A stretch of DNA of 64,000 nt from JAIBJN01 sp963775395 (GCA_963775395.1 CAVZIX010000014.1:310001-374000); one strand, 5' to 3'; positions 16,866 to 28,603 are shown, counted from the stretch's first letter. A program made the numbers and translations. Notes: generated by a model not told the origin, from the letters alone.

Positions 16866-17135
16866 GACCCTCGCCGGCGCTTGAGACGGAGGGAGTCGTA
16901 GATCGGGTCTAGCAGTGCAGGATCCGTCCGCGCCGCCTCGATGACGGTCCTGCTCTGTACTCGGTGAAGTAGTCGTTGGGGAGACCGAAGTCCTCCGCGA
17001 TTCTCGCAGCGGCGCCCTTCGCCAGCGGGGCTTTCGTCAGGTAGGCGGTACTGGCTCGAACCAGTGACCCCAGCTTGTCGAGCCGGGCAGAGTGCGAACA
17101 TCCGGCGAACAGCCTCCTGGTCGCGTGACGCAATT
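16862..17135 (-). pseudogene. C-terminal remnant of an XRE-type regulator, frameshifted
   Basis: Two overlapping minus-strand frames read SLVRASTAYLTKAPLAKGAAARIAEDFGLPNDYFTEYR and then, one frame off, TVIEAARTDPALLDPIYDSL. Together they resemble the end of an actinobacterial helix-turn-helix protein (typical pattern: AARIAEALGLPxDYFxEYREAxVIxAIRxDPxLRDxLYDxL, from memory). The N-terminal DNA-binding part is missing. The stop at 16862 overlaps the end of the PCYCGC gene. I take it as a decayed fragment. Confidence 0.5.
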
Positions 17136-17192
17136 TGTGCTACGAATTGGGCCGCGTAGACGGCCTGGTTGAGCCAAAAACAGCCCTCTGAG

Positions 17193-17303
17193 CGTCTGCT
17201 GGAGCATCACCTCGGAAACGAGGATCGCGTACGGATCGCGCGTCTGCCGCCAGGGGAGGTCGCGCCCGTTGGCCTCGAACCACGCCAGGAGCCGGTCGTC
17301 CAC
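17193..17303 (-). pseudogene. 5' fragment of mutY (A/G-specific adenine glycosylase)
   Basis: The first 37 codons read MDDRLLAWFEANGRDLPWRQ...DPYAILVSEVMLQQT, the highly conserved MutY start (RxLPWR...DPYxIxVSExMLQQT). Immediately after LQQT similarity stops and the frame enters unrelated sequence joined to the regulator remnant at 16862-17135. Only about a tenth of the enzyme is left, so it cannot be functional. Confidence 0.75.
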
Positions 17304-17431
17304 GAAGGCGAGCGTAGAGGGTGGGAGGGATGTCCCGCGCGCTTCTCGCCGGCGAGGGCAACTCCGCCGCGCCTGGCCTAGACTCGGCGTTGCCGAGCCA
17401 CTGACGGCACGGCGGAAGGAGGTATCCCCCC

Positions 17432-18793
17432 GTGAACCCTGACTCCGTACTTCTCGATGACCTCAGCGGGCGCGTCTCCGGTCGCGTCCTACGCCCCACC
17501 GACGATGGCTACGAAGCGGCGCGCCGGGTGCACAACGGTCTGGTCGACCGGGCTCCGGCCGTGATCGTGCGTTGCCGGAACGCGGCCGACACTGCCGCAG
17601 CCGTACGCTTCGCACGGGCCGCGGGGCTCGACATTTGCGTGCGCGGAGGAGGCCACAACGTCGCCGGCCGGGCGGTTGTCGACGGGGCGGTGATGATCGA
17701 TCTCGCCGAGATGAAAAGCGCGAGCGTCGATACCGACGCCGGCACGGTGCGCGCGGAGGGCGGGCTCAACTGGGCGGAGCTCAATGCGGCCACTGCCGAG
17801 CACGGTCTCGCGGTGACCGGCGGCGCGATCTCCACCACGGGCATCGCCGGGCTGACCCTCGGCGGCGGGCTCGGCTGGCTGATGGCGAAGCACGGCCTCG
17901 CCGCCGACAGCCTTATCGCCGTCGAGCTCGTCAACGCCGAAGGGGACGTTCTCGAGGTCACCGAGGACTCGGATCCCGATCTCTTCTGGGCGCTCCGCGG
18001 CGGCGGCGGCAACTTCGGCATCGCCACGACCTTCACGTACCGCCTGCATCCGGTGGAGATGGTCACCGGCGGGCTGATCGCACATCCGGTCGAGGCAGCG
18101 CCTGAGCTGCTCCGTTTCTACCGCGACGCGGTGGCGGGCTGTTCCGACGACCTGACGGTGTTCGCCGCGCTCGCGCATGCTCCCGACGGGTCGGGAGCGA
18201 AGCTGGCCGCCTTGATCGTGTTCCACACGGGAGACGAGGAGCAGGCCGAGACCGACCTGGCGCCGTTCAAGTCGTGGGGCTCGCCGGTGGTCGTCGACGT
18301 CGGGCGGATGCCGTATTCGGTGATGAACACGCTCCTCGACGACGGCTTTCCCGCCGGGGCCCTGAACTACTGGCTTTCGAGCTTCGCGCAGACGTTTTCG
18401 GACGGGCTGATCGACCAGATGGTCGAGCGTTTCGCGTCGGTGCCCTCACCGATGAGCGCGATCATCATGGAGCACTTTCACGGCGCCGTGACGCGCGTCG
18501 GGGTGACCGACACCGCAGTGCCGCATCGACAGGAGGGCTGGAACATCTTCATCCCGTCGGTCTGGACCGATCCAGCAGCGACCGACGAGAACGTCGCCTG
18601 GACGCGGGAGACCCACCGTGCCCTCGGTCCGCATCTCGAGGACAGACGGTGGCTCAACTACCTCGGCGACGACCAGGGCGGCGACGCGGTGCAGGCCGCC
18701 TACGGGCCGAACTACGAGCGCTTGGTCGAGCTCAAGCGACGCTACGACCCGGAGAACGTCTTCCGCCACAACCACAACATCGACCCGAGCTGA
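17432..18793 (+). CDS. FAD-dependent oxidoreductase of the berberine bridge enzyme (BBE-like) family
   Basis: 453 residues. GTG start with GGAAGGAGG nine bases before it. N-terminal FAD_binding_4 domain: RCRNAADTAAAVRFARAAGLDICVRGGGHNVAG contains the His that normally carries the covalent FAD, and ISTTGIAGLTLGGGLGWLMAKHGLAADSLIAVELV is the second flavin motif. No Cys is present at the second attachment position, so flavin would be mono-covalent. The C-terminus YGPNYERLVELKRRYDPENVFRHNHNI is the BBE domain. It oxidises an unknown alcohol, sugar or alkaloid-like substrate. It is followed by another flavoenzyme 43 bases downstream. Confidence 0.9.
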   Translation: MNPDSVLLDDLSGRVSGRVLRPTDDGYEAARRVHNGLVDRAPAVIVRCRNAADTAAAVRFARAAGLDICVRGGGHNVAGRAVVDGAVMIDLAEMKSASVDTDAGTVRAEGGLNWAELNAATAEHGLAVTGGAISTTGIAGLTLGGGLGWLMAKHGLAADSLIAVELVNAEGDVLEVTEDSDPDLFWALRGGGGNFGIATTFTYRLHPVEMVTGGLIAHPVEAAPELLRFYRDAVAGCSDDLTVFAALAHAPDGSGAKLAALIVFHTGDEEQAETDLAPFKSWGSPVVVDVGRMPYSVMNTLLDDGFPAGALNYWLSSFAQTFSDGLIDQMVERFASVPSPMSAIIMEHFHGAVTRVGVTDTAVPHRQEGWNIFIPSVWTDPAATDENVAWTRETHRALGPHLEDRRWLNYLGDDQGGDAVQAAYGPNYERLVELKRRYDPENVFRHNHNIDPS

Positions 18794-18836
18794 GGCGGCT
18801 CGGGAAGAAAAAGGCGCGTCCGGGCGTCGAGTTGGA

Positions 18837-20063
18837 ATGGAGCACGTCGAGGTCGCGGTGATCGGCGCCGGGCCGGCGGGGCTCGCCGCCGGGCGGCAAC
18901 TGCTGGACGCTGGTATGGAGCACGCGGTCCTGGAACGGGCTCGGGTCGGCCAGACCTGGAGGGACCGCTGGGACGAGTTTCGCCTCGTGACGCCCAACTG
19001 GGCGACGCAGCTGCCCGGGCGTCCCTACGATGGGCCCGACCCCGACGGCTTCATGCCGCGCGACGAGGTCGTGGAGTACCTCGAGCGTTGCGCTGCCGAT
19101 CTCGGAGCCGCCGTAAGGGAGGGCGTCGAGGTCGAATCCCTGGAAGCGCGCCCCGGAGGCGGCCTGACGCTGCGAACCTCGACGGGCGACATGCGCGCGG
19201 ACGCGGTGGTCGTGGCCACAGGCACCTACCGCCGCCCGCACCGCCCTCCGGCCGCAGCGGCGCTGCCGTCCGGACTGCTCCAGCTGGACGTGGTGGACTA
19301 CCGGAACGAGAGTGAGCTCCCTCCAGGGGCTGTACTGGTCGTGGGCAGCGGGCAGTCCGGCTGCCAGCTCGCGGAGGAGCTGCACGATGCCGGACGCGAG
19401 GTCGTCCTGGCCTGCGGGAAGGCGCCCTGGGCGCCGCGGCGGGTGGGCGGCCGCGATTTCGTCTGGTGGGCGGCCGCGAGCGGCTTCCTGGACGCCGGCC
19501 TCGAGTCCCTGCCGAGCCCGGCCGCGCGGCTCTTCGGCAACGTCCTGGTGACCGGGCACGGGGGCGGTCGCGATCTCAACCTCAGGACCTTGCGCGAGCG
19601 AGGTGTGACCTTGGCGGGACATTTCATCGGCGCGACGGGCCGTCATGCCCGCTTCGCACCGGATCTGGGCGAGACCGTCGCCTGGGGCGACGAACGCTAC
19701 GAGCAGTTCATGAATCTCGTCCGCAAGGTCGTCGCCGAGCGCGGACTAGAAGCATCCGAGCGCGACCCGCCGATGCCGTTCGACCCGCAGGCGCCCGAGG
19801 AAGCCGACCTCACCGGCTTCGGCGCGGTCCTCTTCGCCGGAGGATTCCGCCCCGACTACGGCGGGCTCGTCCCCTGGCCGGAGGCCTTCGACGAGCTCGG
19901 CTTCCCGCTTCAGCGGGACGGCGAGAGCGCGGTCGTCCCGGATCTCTACTTCATGGGCGTCCATTTCCAGCGCAAGCGCCAGTCCGCCACCCTGGTCGGC
20001 ATGGCCGAGGACGCCGCGGTCGTCACGGAGCGCATCGCGGCTAAGCTGGGCGTGCCTGCCTGA
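18837..20063 (+). CDS. Flavin-dependent monooxygenase (class B FMO-like)
   Basis: 408 residues from the ATG at 18837; longer in-frame starts run into the preceding gene. FAD site VAVIGAGPAGLAAGRQLLDAG at residues 5-24, NADPH site VLVVGSGQSGCQLAEEL in the middle, ATG motif VVVATGTYRRP between them and LFAGGFRPDY near the end. This is the two-dinucleotide-binding-domain layout of class B monooxygenases (YUCCA, TrkA-like, Baeyer-Villiger), although the FxGxxxHxxxW fingerprint is degenerate (LDVVDYRN). The substrate is unknown. Its neighbour upstream is a BBE-like oxidase. Confidence 0.85.
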   Translation: MEHVEVAVIGAGPAGLAAGRQLLDAGMEHAVLERARVGQTWRDRWDEFRLVTPNWATQLPGRPYDGPDPDGFMPRDEVVEYLERCAADLGAAVREGVEVESLEARPGGGLTLRTSTGDMRADAVVVATGTYRRPHRPPAAAALPSGLLQLDVVDYRNESELPPGAVLVVGSGQSGCQLAEELHDAGREVVLACGKAPWAPRRVGGRDFVWWAAASGFLDAGLESLPSPAARLFGNVLVTGHGGGRDLNLRTLRERGVTLAGHFIGATGRHARFAPDLGETVAWGDERYEQFMNLVRKVVAERGLEASERDPPMPFDPQAPEEADLTGFGAVLFAGGFRPDYGGLVPWPEAFDELGFPLQRDGESAVVPDLYFMGVHFQRKRQSATLVGMAEDAAVVTERIAAKLGVPA

Positions 20064-20069
20064 GCCCGG

Positions 20070-21032
20070 CTAATTCCAGCGCAGGTCGCGGAGCTGGGAG
20101 AGGTCGATGTTCCCGCCTGACAGGACACAGACGACCTTCGTTCCCGGCGGGGCGTGGACGAGCCCTTGCCGCAGCGCGGCCACCGGCGCGGCCGCGGCGC
20201 CCTCGACCACGAGCTTCGTGTGCGCCATCGTCCAGAGGACGTTCTCGAAGATCGTCGTGTCGGGGACCGCGACGATCTCGTCGACGAAGCGCTGCACGAG
20301 GTCGAACGTGATCTCTCCTGCCCGCTTGACGCGGAGCCCGTCGATGATCGTGTCGCACCGGTCGAGCGTGACCAGCTCGCCGGCCTCGACGCTCGCCTTC
20401 ATCGCCGCCCCGTCCGAGGACTCGACCCCGACGATCCTGATGTCCGGGCTCTCCTGCTTGAGGGCGGTCGAAACGCCTGAGATGAGCCCGCCGCCGCCGA
20501 TCGGGACGACAACGACCGCGACCTCGGGCCAGTCTTCGTAGATCTCGAGGCCCACGGTGCCTTGGCCGGAGATGAGGTCGACGTCGTTGAACGGGTGCAC
20601 GTAGGTGAGCCCTTCCGACGCGACGAGCTCGCGCGCCTTCGCATCGGCGTCGTCCCAGATCGTCCCGTGCAGGACGACCTCGGCCCCGTAGCCGCGCGTG
20701 GCTGCCATCTTCGCGGGCGTGGCGTTCTCGGCCATGCAGACGACGGCGCGCACGCCCAGCATCGCCGCGGCGAGCGCGACCCCCTGGGCGTGGTTCCCCG
20801 CCGACGAGCAGACGACGCCACGGTCGCGCTCCTCCTGCGTGAGCCGCGTGAGCTTCACGAGCGGCCCGCGGATCTTGTACGAGCCCGTGCGCTGGAAGAG
20901 CTCGGCCTTCAGGCGTACGTCGAAGCCGGTCTCCTCGCTGAGCGTCCGGGAGGTGAGAAGCGGCGTGCGGTGCACGTGCGGCGCCACCAGCGGCATCGCG
21001 GCTCGCGAGTCGGGCGTCGTCGTCACGGACAC
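20070..21032 (-). CDS. Threonine/serine dehydratase (PLP type II)
   Basis: 320 residues. PLP-binding Lys in GSYKIRG, SSAGNHAQGVA substrate loop, glycine-rich phosphate loop VPIGGGGLISG and a C-terminal LSGGN. It deaminates threonine to 2-oxobutyrate (or serine to pyruvate). It lacks the C-terminal ACT-like regulatory domain of biosynthetic IlvA, so it is the short, catabolic-type or feedback-insensitive form. It could nevertheless supply 2-oxobutyrate to the ilv operon in this window, where no other ilvA is seen. The GTG start at 21032 is 64 bases from the divergent Hcp-like gene. Confidence 0.9.
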   Translation of the reverse strand: MSVTTTPDSRAAMPLVAPHVHRTPLLTSRTLSEETGFDVRLKAELFQRTGSYKIRGPLVKLTRLTQEERDRGVVCSSAGNHAQGVALAAAMLGVRAVVCMAENATPAKMAATRGYGAEVVLHGTIWDDADAKARELVASEGLTYVHPFNDVDLISGQGTVGLEIYEDWPEVAVVVVPIGGGGLISGVSTALKQESPDIRIVGVESSDGAAMKASVEAGELVTLDRCDTIIDGLRVKRAGEITFDLVQRFVDEIVAVPDTTIFENVLWTMAHTKLVVEGAAAAPVAALRQGLVHAPPGTKVVCVLSGGNIDLSQLRDLRWN

Positions 21033-21096
21033 GTGGCGTGGAGCGTACTCGGGGCAGGCCGCGCGGGCGACCGAGGCGCGGTAGAGTCCGGCCCCG

Positions 21097-21580
21097 ATGG
21101 CGGTCGACTACTTCCTCAAGATCGACGGCATCCCGGGCGAGAGCGCGGACGCCAAGCACAAGGACGAGATCGACGTCCTCGCGTTCAGCTGGGGTGTGAG
21201 CCAGACGGGATCTTCGGGGCCCGGCGGAGGGGGCGGTGCGGGCAAGGCGGTCTTCGAGGATCTTCTCGTCGTCGCGCGCACGAGCAAGGCGTCGCCGAAG
21301 CTCTGGCTCGCCTGCGCGAGCGGGCAGCACATCAAGACAGCAGTCCTCACGTGCCGCAAGGCGGGCAAGGCTCCGCTCGAGTTCCTGAAGATCACTCTCT
21401 CCGACGTGACCGTCTCGTCCTACGAGATCGACGGCTCGGAGGAGGAGGAGACTCCCTCTCGACCAGATCGCGCTCGCGTTCGCCAAGGTCGAGACGGCCT
21501 ACACGCCGCAGGACCCCACCGGGAAGGCGCAGCCGCCCGTCAAGGCCGGCTGGGACGTCAAGCAGAACAAGAAAATCTGA
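21097..21580 (+). CDS. Hcp-like (type VI secretion Hcp1 family) protein, with an apparent +1 frameshift at 21451
   Basis: About 161 residues after restoring frame. MAVDYFLKIDGIPGESADAKHKDEIDVLAFSWGVSQ is the standard Hcp start, followed by a Gly-rich insert, VARTSKASPKLWLACASGQHIKTAVLTCRKAG and a C-terminal strand (QIALAFAKVETAYTPQDPTGKAQPPVKAGWDVKQNKKI). The first frame fails after SEEEE; one extra A at 21451 restores it. Hcp forms hexameric rings of contractile tubes. No other secretion-system gene is present here. Lone Hcp-like genes occur in actinobacteria and their role is unknown. A TAGAGT -10-like element at 21082-21087 implies a very short leader. Confidence 0.85.
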
Positions 21581-21583
21581 CGT

Positions 21584-22624
21584 ATGCCTCCCGTGCGGGT
21601 GCGCTTCGCGCCGAGCCCTACCGGGTCGCTGCACCTCGGCGGAGCGCTCACGGCCGTCGCCAACCGCCGGTACGCGGACGAGCATGGCGGCGCGTTCGTC
21701 CTCCGCATCGATGACACGGATCCTGCGAGGGTCGTGGCGGGCTCCGAGGAGGAGATCCTCGGCGAGCTCGAGTGGCTCGGGGTCGGCTGGGACGAGGGGC
21801 CGTTCCGCCAGAGCGAGCGCGCCGAGCGCCATCGCCAGGCGGCCGAGGCAATCGGCGAGCCCGACGAGGAGGGGGCGCTCCGCTTCGCGGGCATCACCCT
21901 CGTGCGTGCCGACGGGCGTCCGACCTACCACCTCGCCTCGGTTGTGGACGACCTCGACCTGCGGATCAGCCACGTGATCCGCGGCAAGGACCTCCTCCCG
22001 AGCGCGCCGCTCCACGAGGCGATCGCGCGTGCCCTCGGCGCCGAGCCGCCGGAGTACATCCATCACGGGCTGCTCGTCGGCGACGACGGCCGCAAGATGT
22101 CGAAGCGGGGCCAGGCGGCCTCGCTGGCGGGCCTGCGCGATCTGGGCCTCCCGCCGGAGGCGGTCAAGGCCTATCTCGAGGAGCTCGGCCTCCCGCGCGG
22201 CGACGTGCGCTTCGACGGCGCCCGCCTGCGCCGGCTGGCGGTCGAGGCCCTCGGAGCACTTGACGACGCGGAGCTGGCGGCCAGGGTCGGCGCTCCCCCG
22301 CGGTTCGGCCCGGCGCTTCGCGGCGCGCGCGACCTCGCCGAAGCGCGGGCGATCGCCGACGTCCTCGAGCACGCTCCCGAGCAGCCCGCGACGACGTCGC
22401 CCGAGACCCTCGAGCGCTTTCGCGAGTTGCGCGCGGCCGGTGCCGAGGAGCTCGACAAAGACGGGGCGAAGGCGATCCTGCGCGAGCTGAAGGCGGTGGG
22501 CGGCGACCTCCGCACGCTCCGCCTCGCGCTTACGGGCGGCGGGCGCGGGCCGGAGCTCTGGACGATCCTCGTCGCCCTCTCACGCGACGAGGCCCTGCGC
22601 CGCGCGGACGCTACGAGCGGCTGA
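21584..22624 (+). CDS. gltX: Glutamyl-tRNA synthetase family protein, short form
   Basis: 346 residues, well below the 460-500 usual for bacterial GluRS. The class I signature is HLGG (residues 17-20, in RFAPSPTGSLHLGGA) and the second is KMSKR; RIDDTDPAR and YHLASVVDDxxxxxxHVIRGKDLL, both typical of GluRS, are intact. The C-terminus retains only a compact helical part (ILRELKAVGGDLRTLRLALTGGGRGPELWTILVALSRDEALRR). There is no N-terminal zinc site as in GluQ-RS. It therefore looks like a compact discriminating or partner GluRS. It starts 4 bases after the Hcp-like gene and its end overlaps the convergent LysR gene by 14 bases. Confidence 0.85.
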   Translation: MPPVRVRFAPSPTGSLHLGGALTAVANRRYADEHGGAFVLRIDDTDPARVVAGSEEEILGELEWLGVGWDEGPFRQSERAERHRQAAEAIGEPDEEGALRFAGITLVRADGRPTYHLASVVDDLDLRISHVIRGKDLLPSAPLHEAIARALGAEPPEYIHHGLLVGDDGRKMSKRGQAASLAGLRDLGLPPEAVKAYLEELGLPRGDVRFDGARLRRLAVEALGALDDAELAARVGAPPRFGPALRGARDLAEARAIADVLEHAPEQPATTSPETLERFRELRAAGAEELDKDGAKAILRELKAVGGDLRTLRLALTGGGRGPELWTILVALSRDEALRRADATSG

Positions 22625-23519
22625 GCTCCGGCTGCATCTCCCGGAGCGTCGAGAGGAGCGACTCGACGGCGCCACCCGGGGCTCCCCGGTCGCGCCGTCG
22701 GATGGCCACGATCTGGCGGCGCACGGGCTCGGCGTCCTCGACGTCGACCTCGACCAGCGTCCCGGCCTCGAGCTCGGCGGCGACGGCGGTATGGGGGAGG
22801 AGCGCGACGCCGAAGCCCTCCTGCACCATCTTCTTCGCCGCGTCGATGTTGTCGAGCTCCATCACGCCCTCGGGCTGGACGCCGGCGCCGCGGAAGAGCG
22901 CGTGCGTGAGCTCCGTGTAGCTGGAGGTCCGGTCGAAGAGCACGAGCTGCTCGCGAGCCATCTGGTCCAGGTGGATGCTCCCGTGCGACGCGAGCCGGTG
23001 CCGCGGCTCGGCGACGAGGATGAGACGGTCCTCGTAGAGGGGCGTCGTCGCGATGTCGGGGTGGCGGAGGGCCCGCACGAGCCCCAGGTCGACGCTCTCG
23101 CGCAGCACGAGCTCGAGGATCTCCTCGGAGTGGCCGGTCTTGACGCTCACGTTGACCCGTGGATGGCCGACCGCGAAGCGCTTGAGGATGGACGGTAGGA
23201 CGTAGGTCGACACGGCCGGCGCGGCGCCCAGGGCGAGCCGCCCGGCCCCGCCGCGCTCGAACGAGTTCACGATGCGCCGCCCGTCGGCCAAGCTGTCGAG
23301 CGCCTTGACGGCGTGTGGCAGGAAGACCTCGCCCGCCTCCGTCAGCTTCATCCCGCGCGGCGTCCGCGCGAAGAGCTTCGCGTCCAGCTCCTCCTCGAGC
23401 TTCTGCAGGCGCGCGGTGAGGGCGGGCTGCGTCACGAAGAGCGCGTCGGCGGCCCGGCTGACGTTGCGCGTGCGGGCCACCTCGATGAACGCCTCGATCT
23501 GAGCGAGGAGCAGTGACAT
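22611..23519 (-). CDS. LysR-type regulator, probably of the glyoxylate shunt
   Basis: 302 residues. N-terminal helix-turn-helix (LLAQIEAFIEVARTRNVSRAADALFVTQPALTARLQKLEEEL) and C-terminal effector domain (LALGAAPAVSTYVLPSILKRFAVGHPRVNVSVKTG...). It diverges from the small Cys-rich gene, malate synthase and isocitrate lyase, with a 19-bp palindrome in the shared region. I infer that it controls the glyoxylate genes. The effector, perhaps a C2 acid or acetyl-CoA-derived signal, is not known. Confidence 0.85.
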   Translation of the reverse strand: MSLLLAQIEAFIEVARTRNVSRAADALFVTQPALTARLQKLEEELDAKLFARTPRGMKLTEAGEVFLPHAVKALDSLADGRRIVNSFERGGAGRLALGAAPAVSTYVLPSILKRFAVGHPRVNVSVKTGHSEEILELVLRESVDLGLVRALRHPDIATTPLYEDRLILVAEPRHRLASHGSIHLDQMAREQLVLFDRTSSYTELTHALFRGAGVQPEGVMELDNIDAAKKMVQEGFGVALLPHTAVAAELEAGTLVEVDVEDAEPVRRQIVAIRRRDRGAPGGAVESLLSTLREMQPELSRS

Positions 23520-23578
23520 AGAAACAGTTTATAGCGAGCATCGAAAAAAACGATTTTGTAAATACCGGGATGCGGGCA

Positions 23579-23597
23579 TACCCTCTGAGTGAGGGTA
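23579..23597. promoter_or_regulatory. Palindromic operator in front of the glyoxylate genes
   Basis: TACCCTC-TGAGT-GAGGGTA, 7-bp perfect arms, ends at the base before the ATG of the small gene at 23598. A weaker symmetric run (ATCGAAAAAAACGAT at 23540-23554) sits nearer the LysR start. The region between the divergent genes is unusually AT-rich for this genome, as expected for a regulated promoter. Confidence 0.55.
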
Positions 23598-23750
23598 ATG
23601 AGGAGCGCAGCGATACAGACGGGGGAGTACCAGCGCGACGACCGTCGTGAGGCGGCGCACCGGGAAGCGACGGTGATCGTCCTGAGCTCGGCCGAGCTGG
23701 TCGAGTGCAACTGCCCGGACGCCTGCGACCGCGACCACGATCGCGACTAG
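23598..23750 (+). CDS. Small Cys-rich protein upstream of malate synthase
   Basis: 50 residues starting MRSAAIQTGEYQRDDRREAAHREATVIVL and ending in ECNCPDACDRDHDRD, with three Cys close together and a His/Asp tail that could bind a metal. It ends 10 bases before malate synthase, so it should be the first gene of the glyoxylate transcript. No family is recognised. No strong ribosome-binding site is visible because the palindrome lies directly before the ATG; the message may be leaderless. Confidence 0.5.
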   Translation: MRSAAIQTGEYQRDDRREAAHREATVIVLSSAELVECNCPDACDRDHDRD

Positions 23751-23760
23751 CCGAGGGGCC

Positions 23761-25311
<1,551 letters not shown>

Positions 25312-25324
25312 GAGGACTGCGGCA

Positions 25325-26560
25325 ATGGAACGATGGGAAGGAATCGAGAGGCCGTATACCGAGGAAGATGTTGCGCGGCTCCGCGGCTCGGTGCAGGTGG
25401 AGCACACGCTGGCCCGTCTGGGAGCCGAGCGGCTGTGGCGGCTTCTCGAAGACGAGCCCTACGTCGCCGCCCTGGGGGCGATGACGGGCGGGCAGGCCGT
25501 GCAGATGGTGAACGCCGGCCTGCAGGCGATCTACCTCTCCGGCTGGCAGGTCGCCGCGGACGCGAACGCCGCGGGCGCCACCTATCCGGATCAGAGCTTG
25601 TATCCGTCGAACAGCGCGCCGGCGCTCGTTCGCCGGCTCAACCAGGCGCTGCTACGCGCCGACCAGATCGAGCACTCGGAGGGCAACGGCACCGGGCGGC
25701 ACTGGCTGGCCCCGATCGTCGCGGACGCGGAGGCCGGCTTCGGCGGCGCCCTCAACGCGTTCGAGCTGATGAAGACGATGATCGAGGCCGGCGCCGCGGG
25801 CGTGCATTTCGAGGACCAGCTCGCGTCGGAGAAGAAGTGCGGCCACCTCGGCGGCAAGGTGCTCGTCCCGACCGCGCAGTTCGTCCGCACGCTCGCGGCC
25901 GCCCGGCTCGCCGCAGACGTCTGCGACGTCCCGACCGTCCTGGTCGCGCGGACGGACGCGCTCAGCGCCACGCTCATGACCAGCGACGTCGACGAGCGCG
26001 ACCATCGGTTCCTGACCGGCGAGCGCACGCCCGAGGGCTACTTCCGCGTCGAGGGCGGCATCGAGTCGGCGATCGCGCGCGGGCTCGCCTACGCGCCGTA
26101 CGCCGACCTGATCTGGTGCGAGACGTCGACGCCGGATCTGGGCGAGGCGCGCGAGTTCGCGGCAGCGATCCACGAGCAGTTCCCAGGCAAGCACCTCGCC
26201 TACAACTGCTCGCCGTCGTTCAACTGGCAGCGCCATCTCGACGAGGAGGGCATCGCGCGCTTCCAGGCCGAGCTGGGCGAGCTGGGCTACCGGTTCCAGT
26301 TCATCACGCTGGCGGGCTTCCACGCCCTCAACGAGTCCATGTTCGAGCTGGCGCGCGGCTATGCCCGCGAGGGCATGACCGCGTACGTCGAGCTCCAGCA
26401 GCGCGAGTTCGGGCTCGAGGAGGTCGGCTACACGGCGACGCGCCACCAGCGCGAGGTCGGAGCGGGGTACTTCGACCTCGTCGCGCAGGCCGTCGCGGGC
26501 GGCGAGAGCTCGACGCTCGCGCTCAAGGGCTCGACCGAGGAAGCCCAGTTTCACGGGTAG
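25325..26560 (+). CDS. aceA: Isocitrate lyase
   Basis: 411 residues. It cleaves isocitrate to glyoxylate and succinate. The catalytic loop KKCGHLGGKV is present with the active-site Cys, along with TYPDQSLYPSNSAP, PIVADAEAGFGG (Mg-binding acids), VARTDA and YNCSPSFNW. The ATG is preceded by GGAGG. The length is close to the compact bacterial form without insertions. With aceB it makes a complete glyoxylate bypass that allows growth on acetate, fatty acids or other C2 sources, including acetate from the phosphoketolase route. Confidence 0.96.
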   Translation: MERWEGIERPYTEEDVARLRGSVQVEHTLARLGAERLWRLLEDEPYVAALGAMTGGQAVQMVNAGLQAIYLSGWQVAADANAAGATYPDQSLYPSNSAPALVRRLNQALLRADQIEHSEGNGTGRHWLAPIVADAEAGFGGALNAFELMKTMIEAGAAGVHFEDQLASEKKCGHLGGKVLVPTAQFVRTLAAARLAADVCDVPTVLVARTDALSATLMTSDVDERDHRFLTGERTPEGYFRVEGGIESAIARGLAYAPYADLIWCETSTPDLGEAREFAAAIHEQFPGKHLAYNCSPSFNWQRHLDEEGIARFQAELGELGYRFQFITLAGFHALNESMFELARGYAREGMTAYVELQQREFGLEEVGYTATRHQREVGAGYFDLVAQAVAGGESSTLALKGSTEEAQFHG

Positions 26561-26602
26561 TAGCGGCGGTAGAGGGAGCACCCGAGCGGCTATAACGCCC
26601 GG

Positions 26603-27886
<1,284 letters not shown>

Positions 27887-27890
<4 letters not shown>

Positions 27891-28603
27891 CGCGCGACCT
27901 CGTCTATGGCCGGCGGCCGGTGCGGGAGCTGCACCGCGCCGGCAAGCGCCAGATCCTCGAGCTGCTCGTCACCGAGCGGGCGCTCTCGGCGGAACCGTGG
28001 TTGCGGGAGGTGCCGGGCCTGCGGCTCCAGGTCGTCCCCGAGCGGCGCTTGAGCGACGCGGCGAACACGCGCGACCACCAGGGGGTCGTCGCCTTCTGCG
28101 AGCCGTACCGGTACGCGGACGCGCATTCGCTCGTCGAGGGCGAGCGGTCGCTCGTCGTTTGCCTCGACCAGGTCACCGACCCGCACAACCTGGGCGCCGT
28201 CGTCCGGAGCGCGGAGGGCGCCGGGGCGAGCGGCGTCGTCATCACCGAGCGCAACGCGGCCCGGGTCACGCCCGCCGTCGCCAAGGCCTCGGCGGGCGCA
28301 GTCGAGCATGTCCCGGTCGCGGTCGTCGTCAACCTCGGGCGGTACCTGGAGGAGATCAAGGGCCCGGCCCTCTGGACCTGGGCTGCGACGAGCGACGCCG
28401 AGACGCCGGTGTGGTCCGCGGACCTCACGACCGGTGCGGCGCTCGTCTTCGGCGCGGAGGGCCGAGGGCTGCGGCCCGGCGTCCGCCGGGCATGCGACGA
28501 CGCGTTCACCATCCCGCTCGCAGGCAGCGTCGAGTCCCTGAACGTCAGCGTCGCCGCGGGCGTCGCGCTCTTCGAGGCAGCCAGGCAGCGCCGCTCCGCG
28601 TGA
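27887..28603 (+). CDS. rlmB: 23S rRNA (guanosine-2'-O-)-methyltransferase RlmB (SpoU/TrmH family)
   Basis: 238 residues. N-terminal substrate-binding domain (DLVYGRRPVRELHRAGKRQILELLVTER) and a C-terminal SPOUT knot with the three motifs: VCLDQVTDPHNLGAVVRSAEGAG, ALVFGAEGRGL and IPLAGSVESLNVSVAAGVALFEA. It methylates a guanosine ribose in 23S rRNA. GTG start overlaps the cysS stop (GTGA), and its own stop overlaps the next gene in the same way. The order cysS-rlmB-(NYN)-sigH matches the conserved Bacillus order cysS-mrnC-rlmB-yacP-sigH, without mrnC. Confidence 0.93.

Noticed and set aside
21097..21580. A type VI secretion locus
   Set aside because: Only an Hcp-like gene is present; no tss, VgrG or sheath genes.
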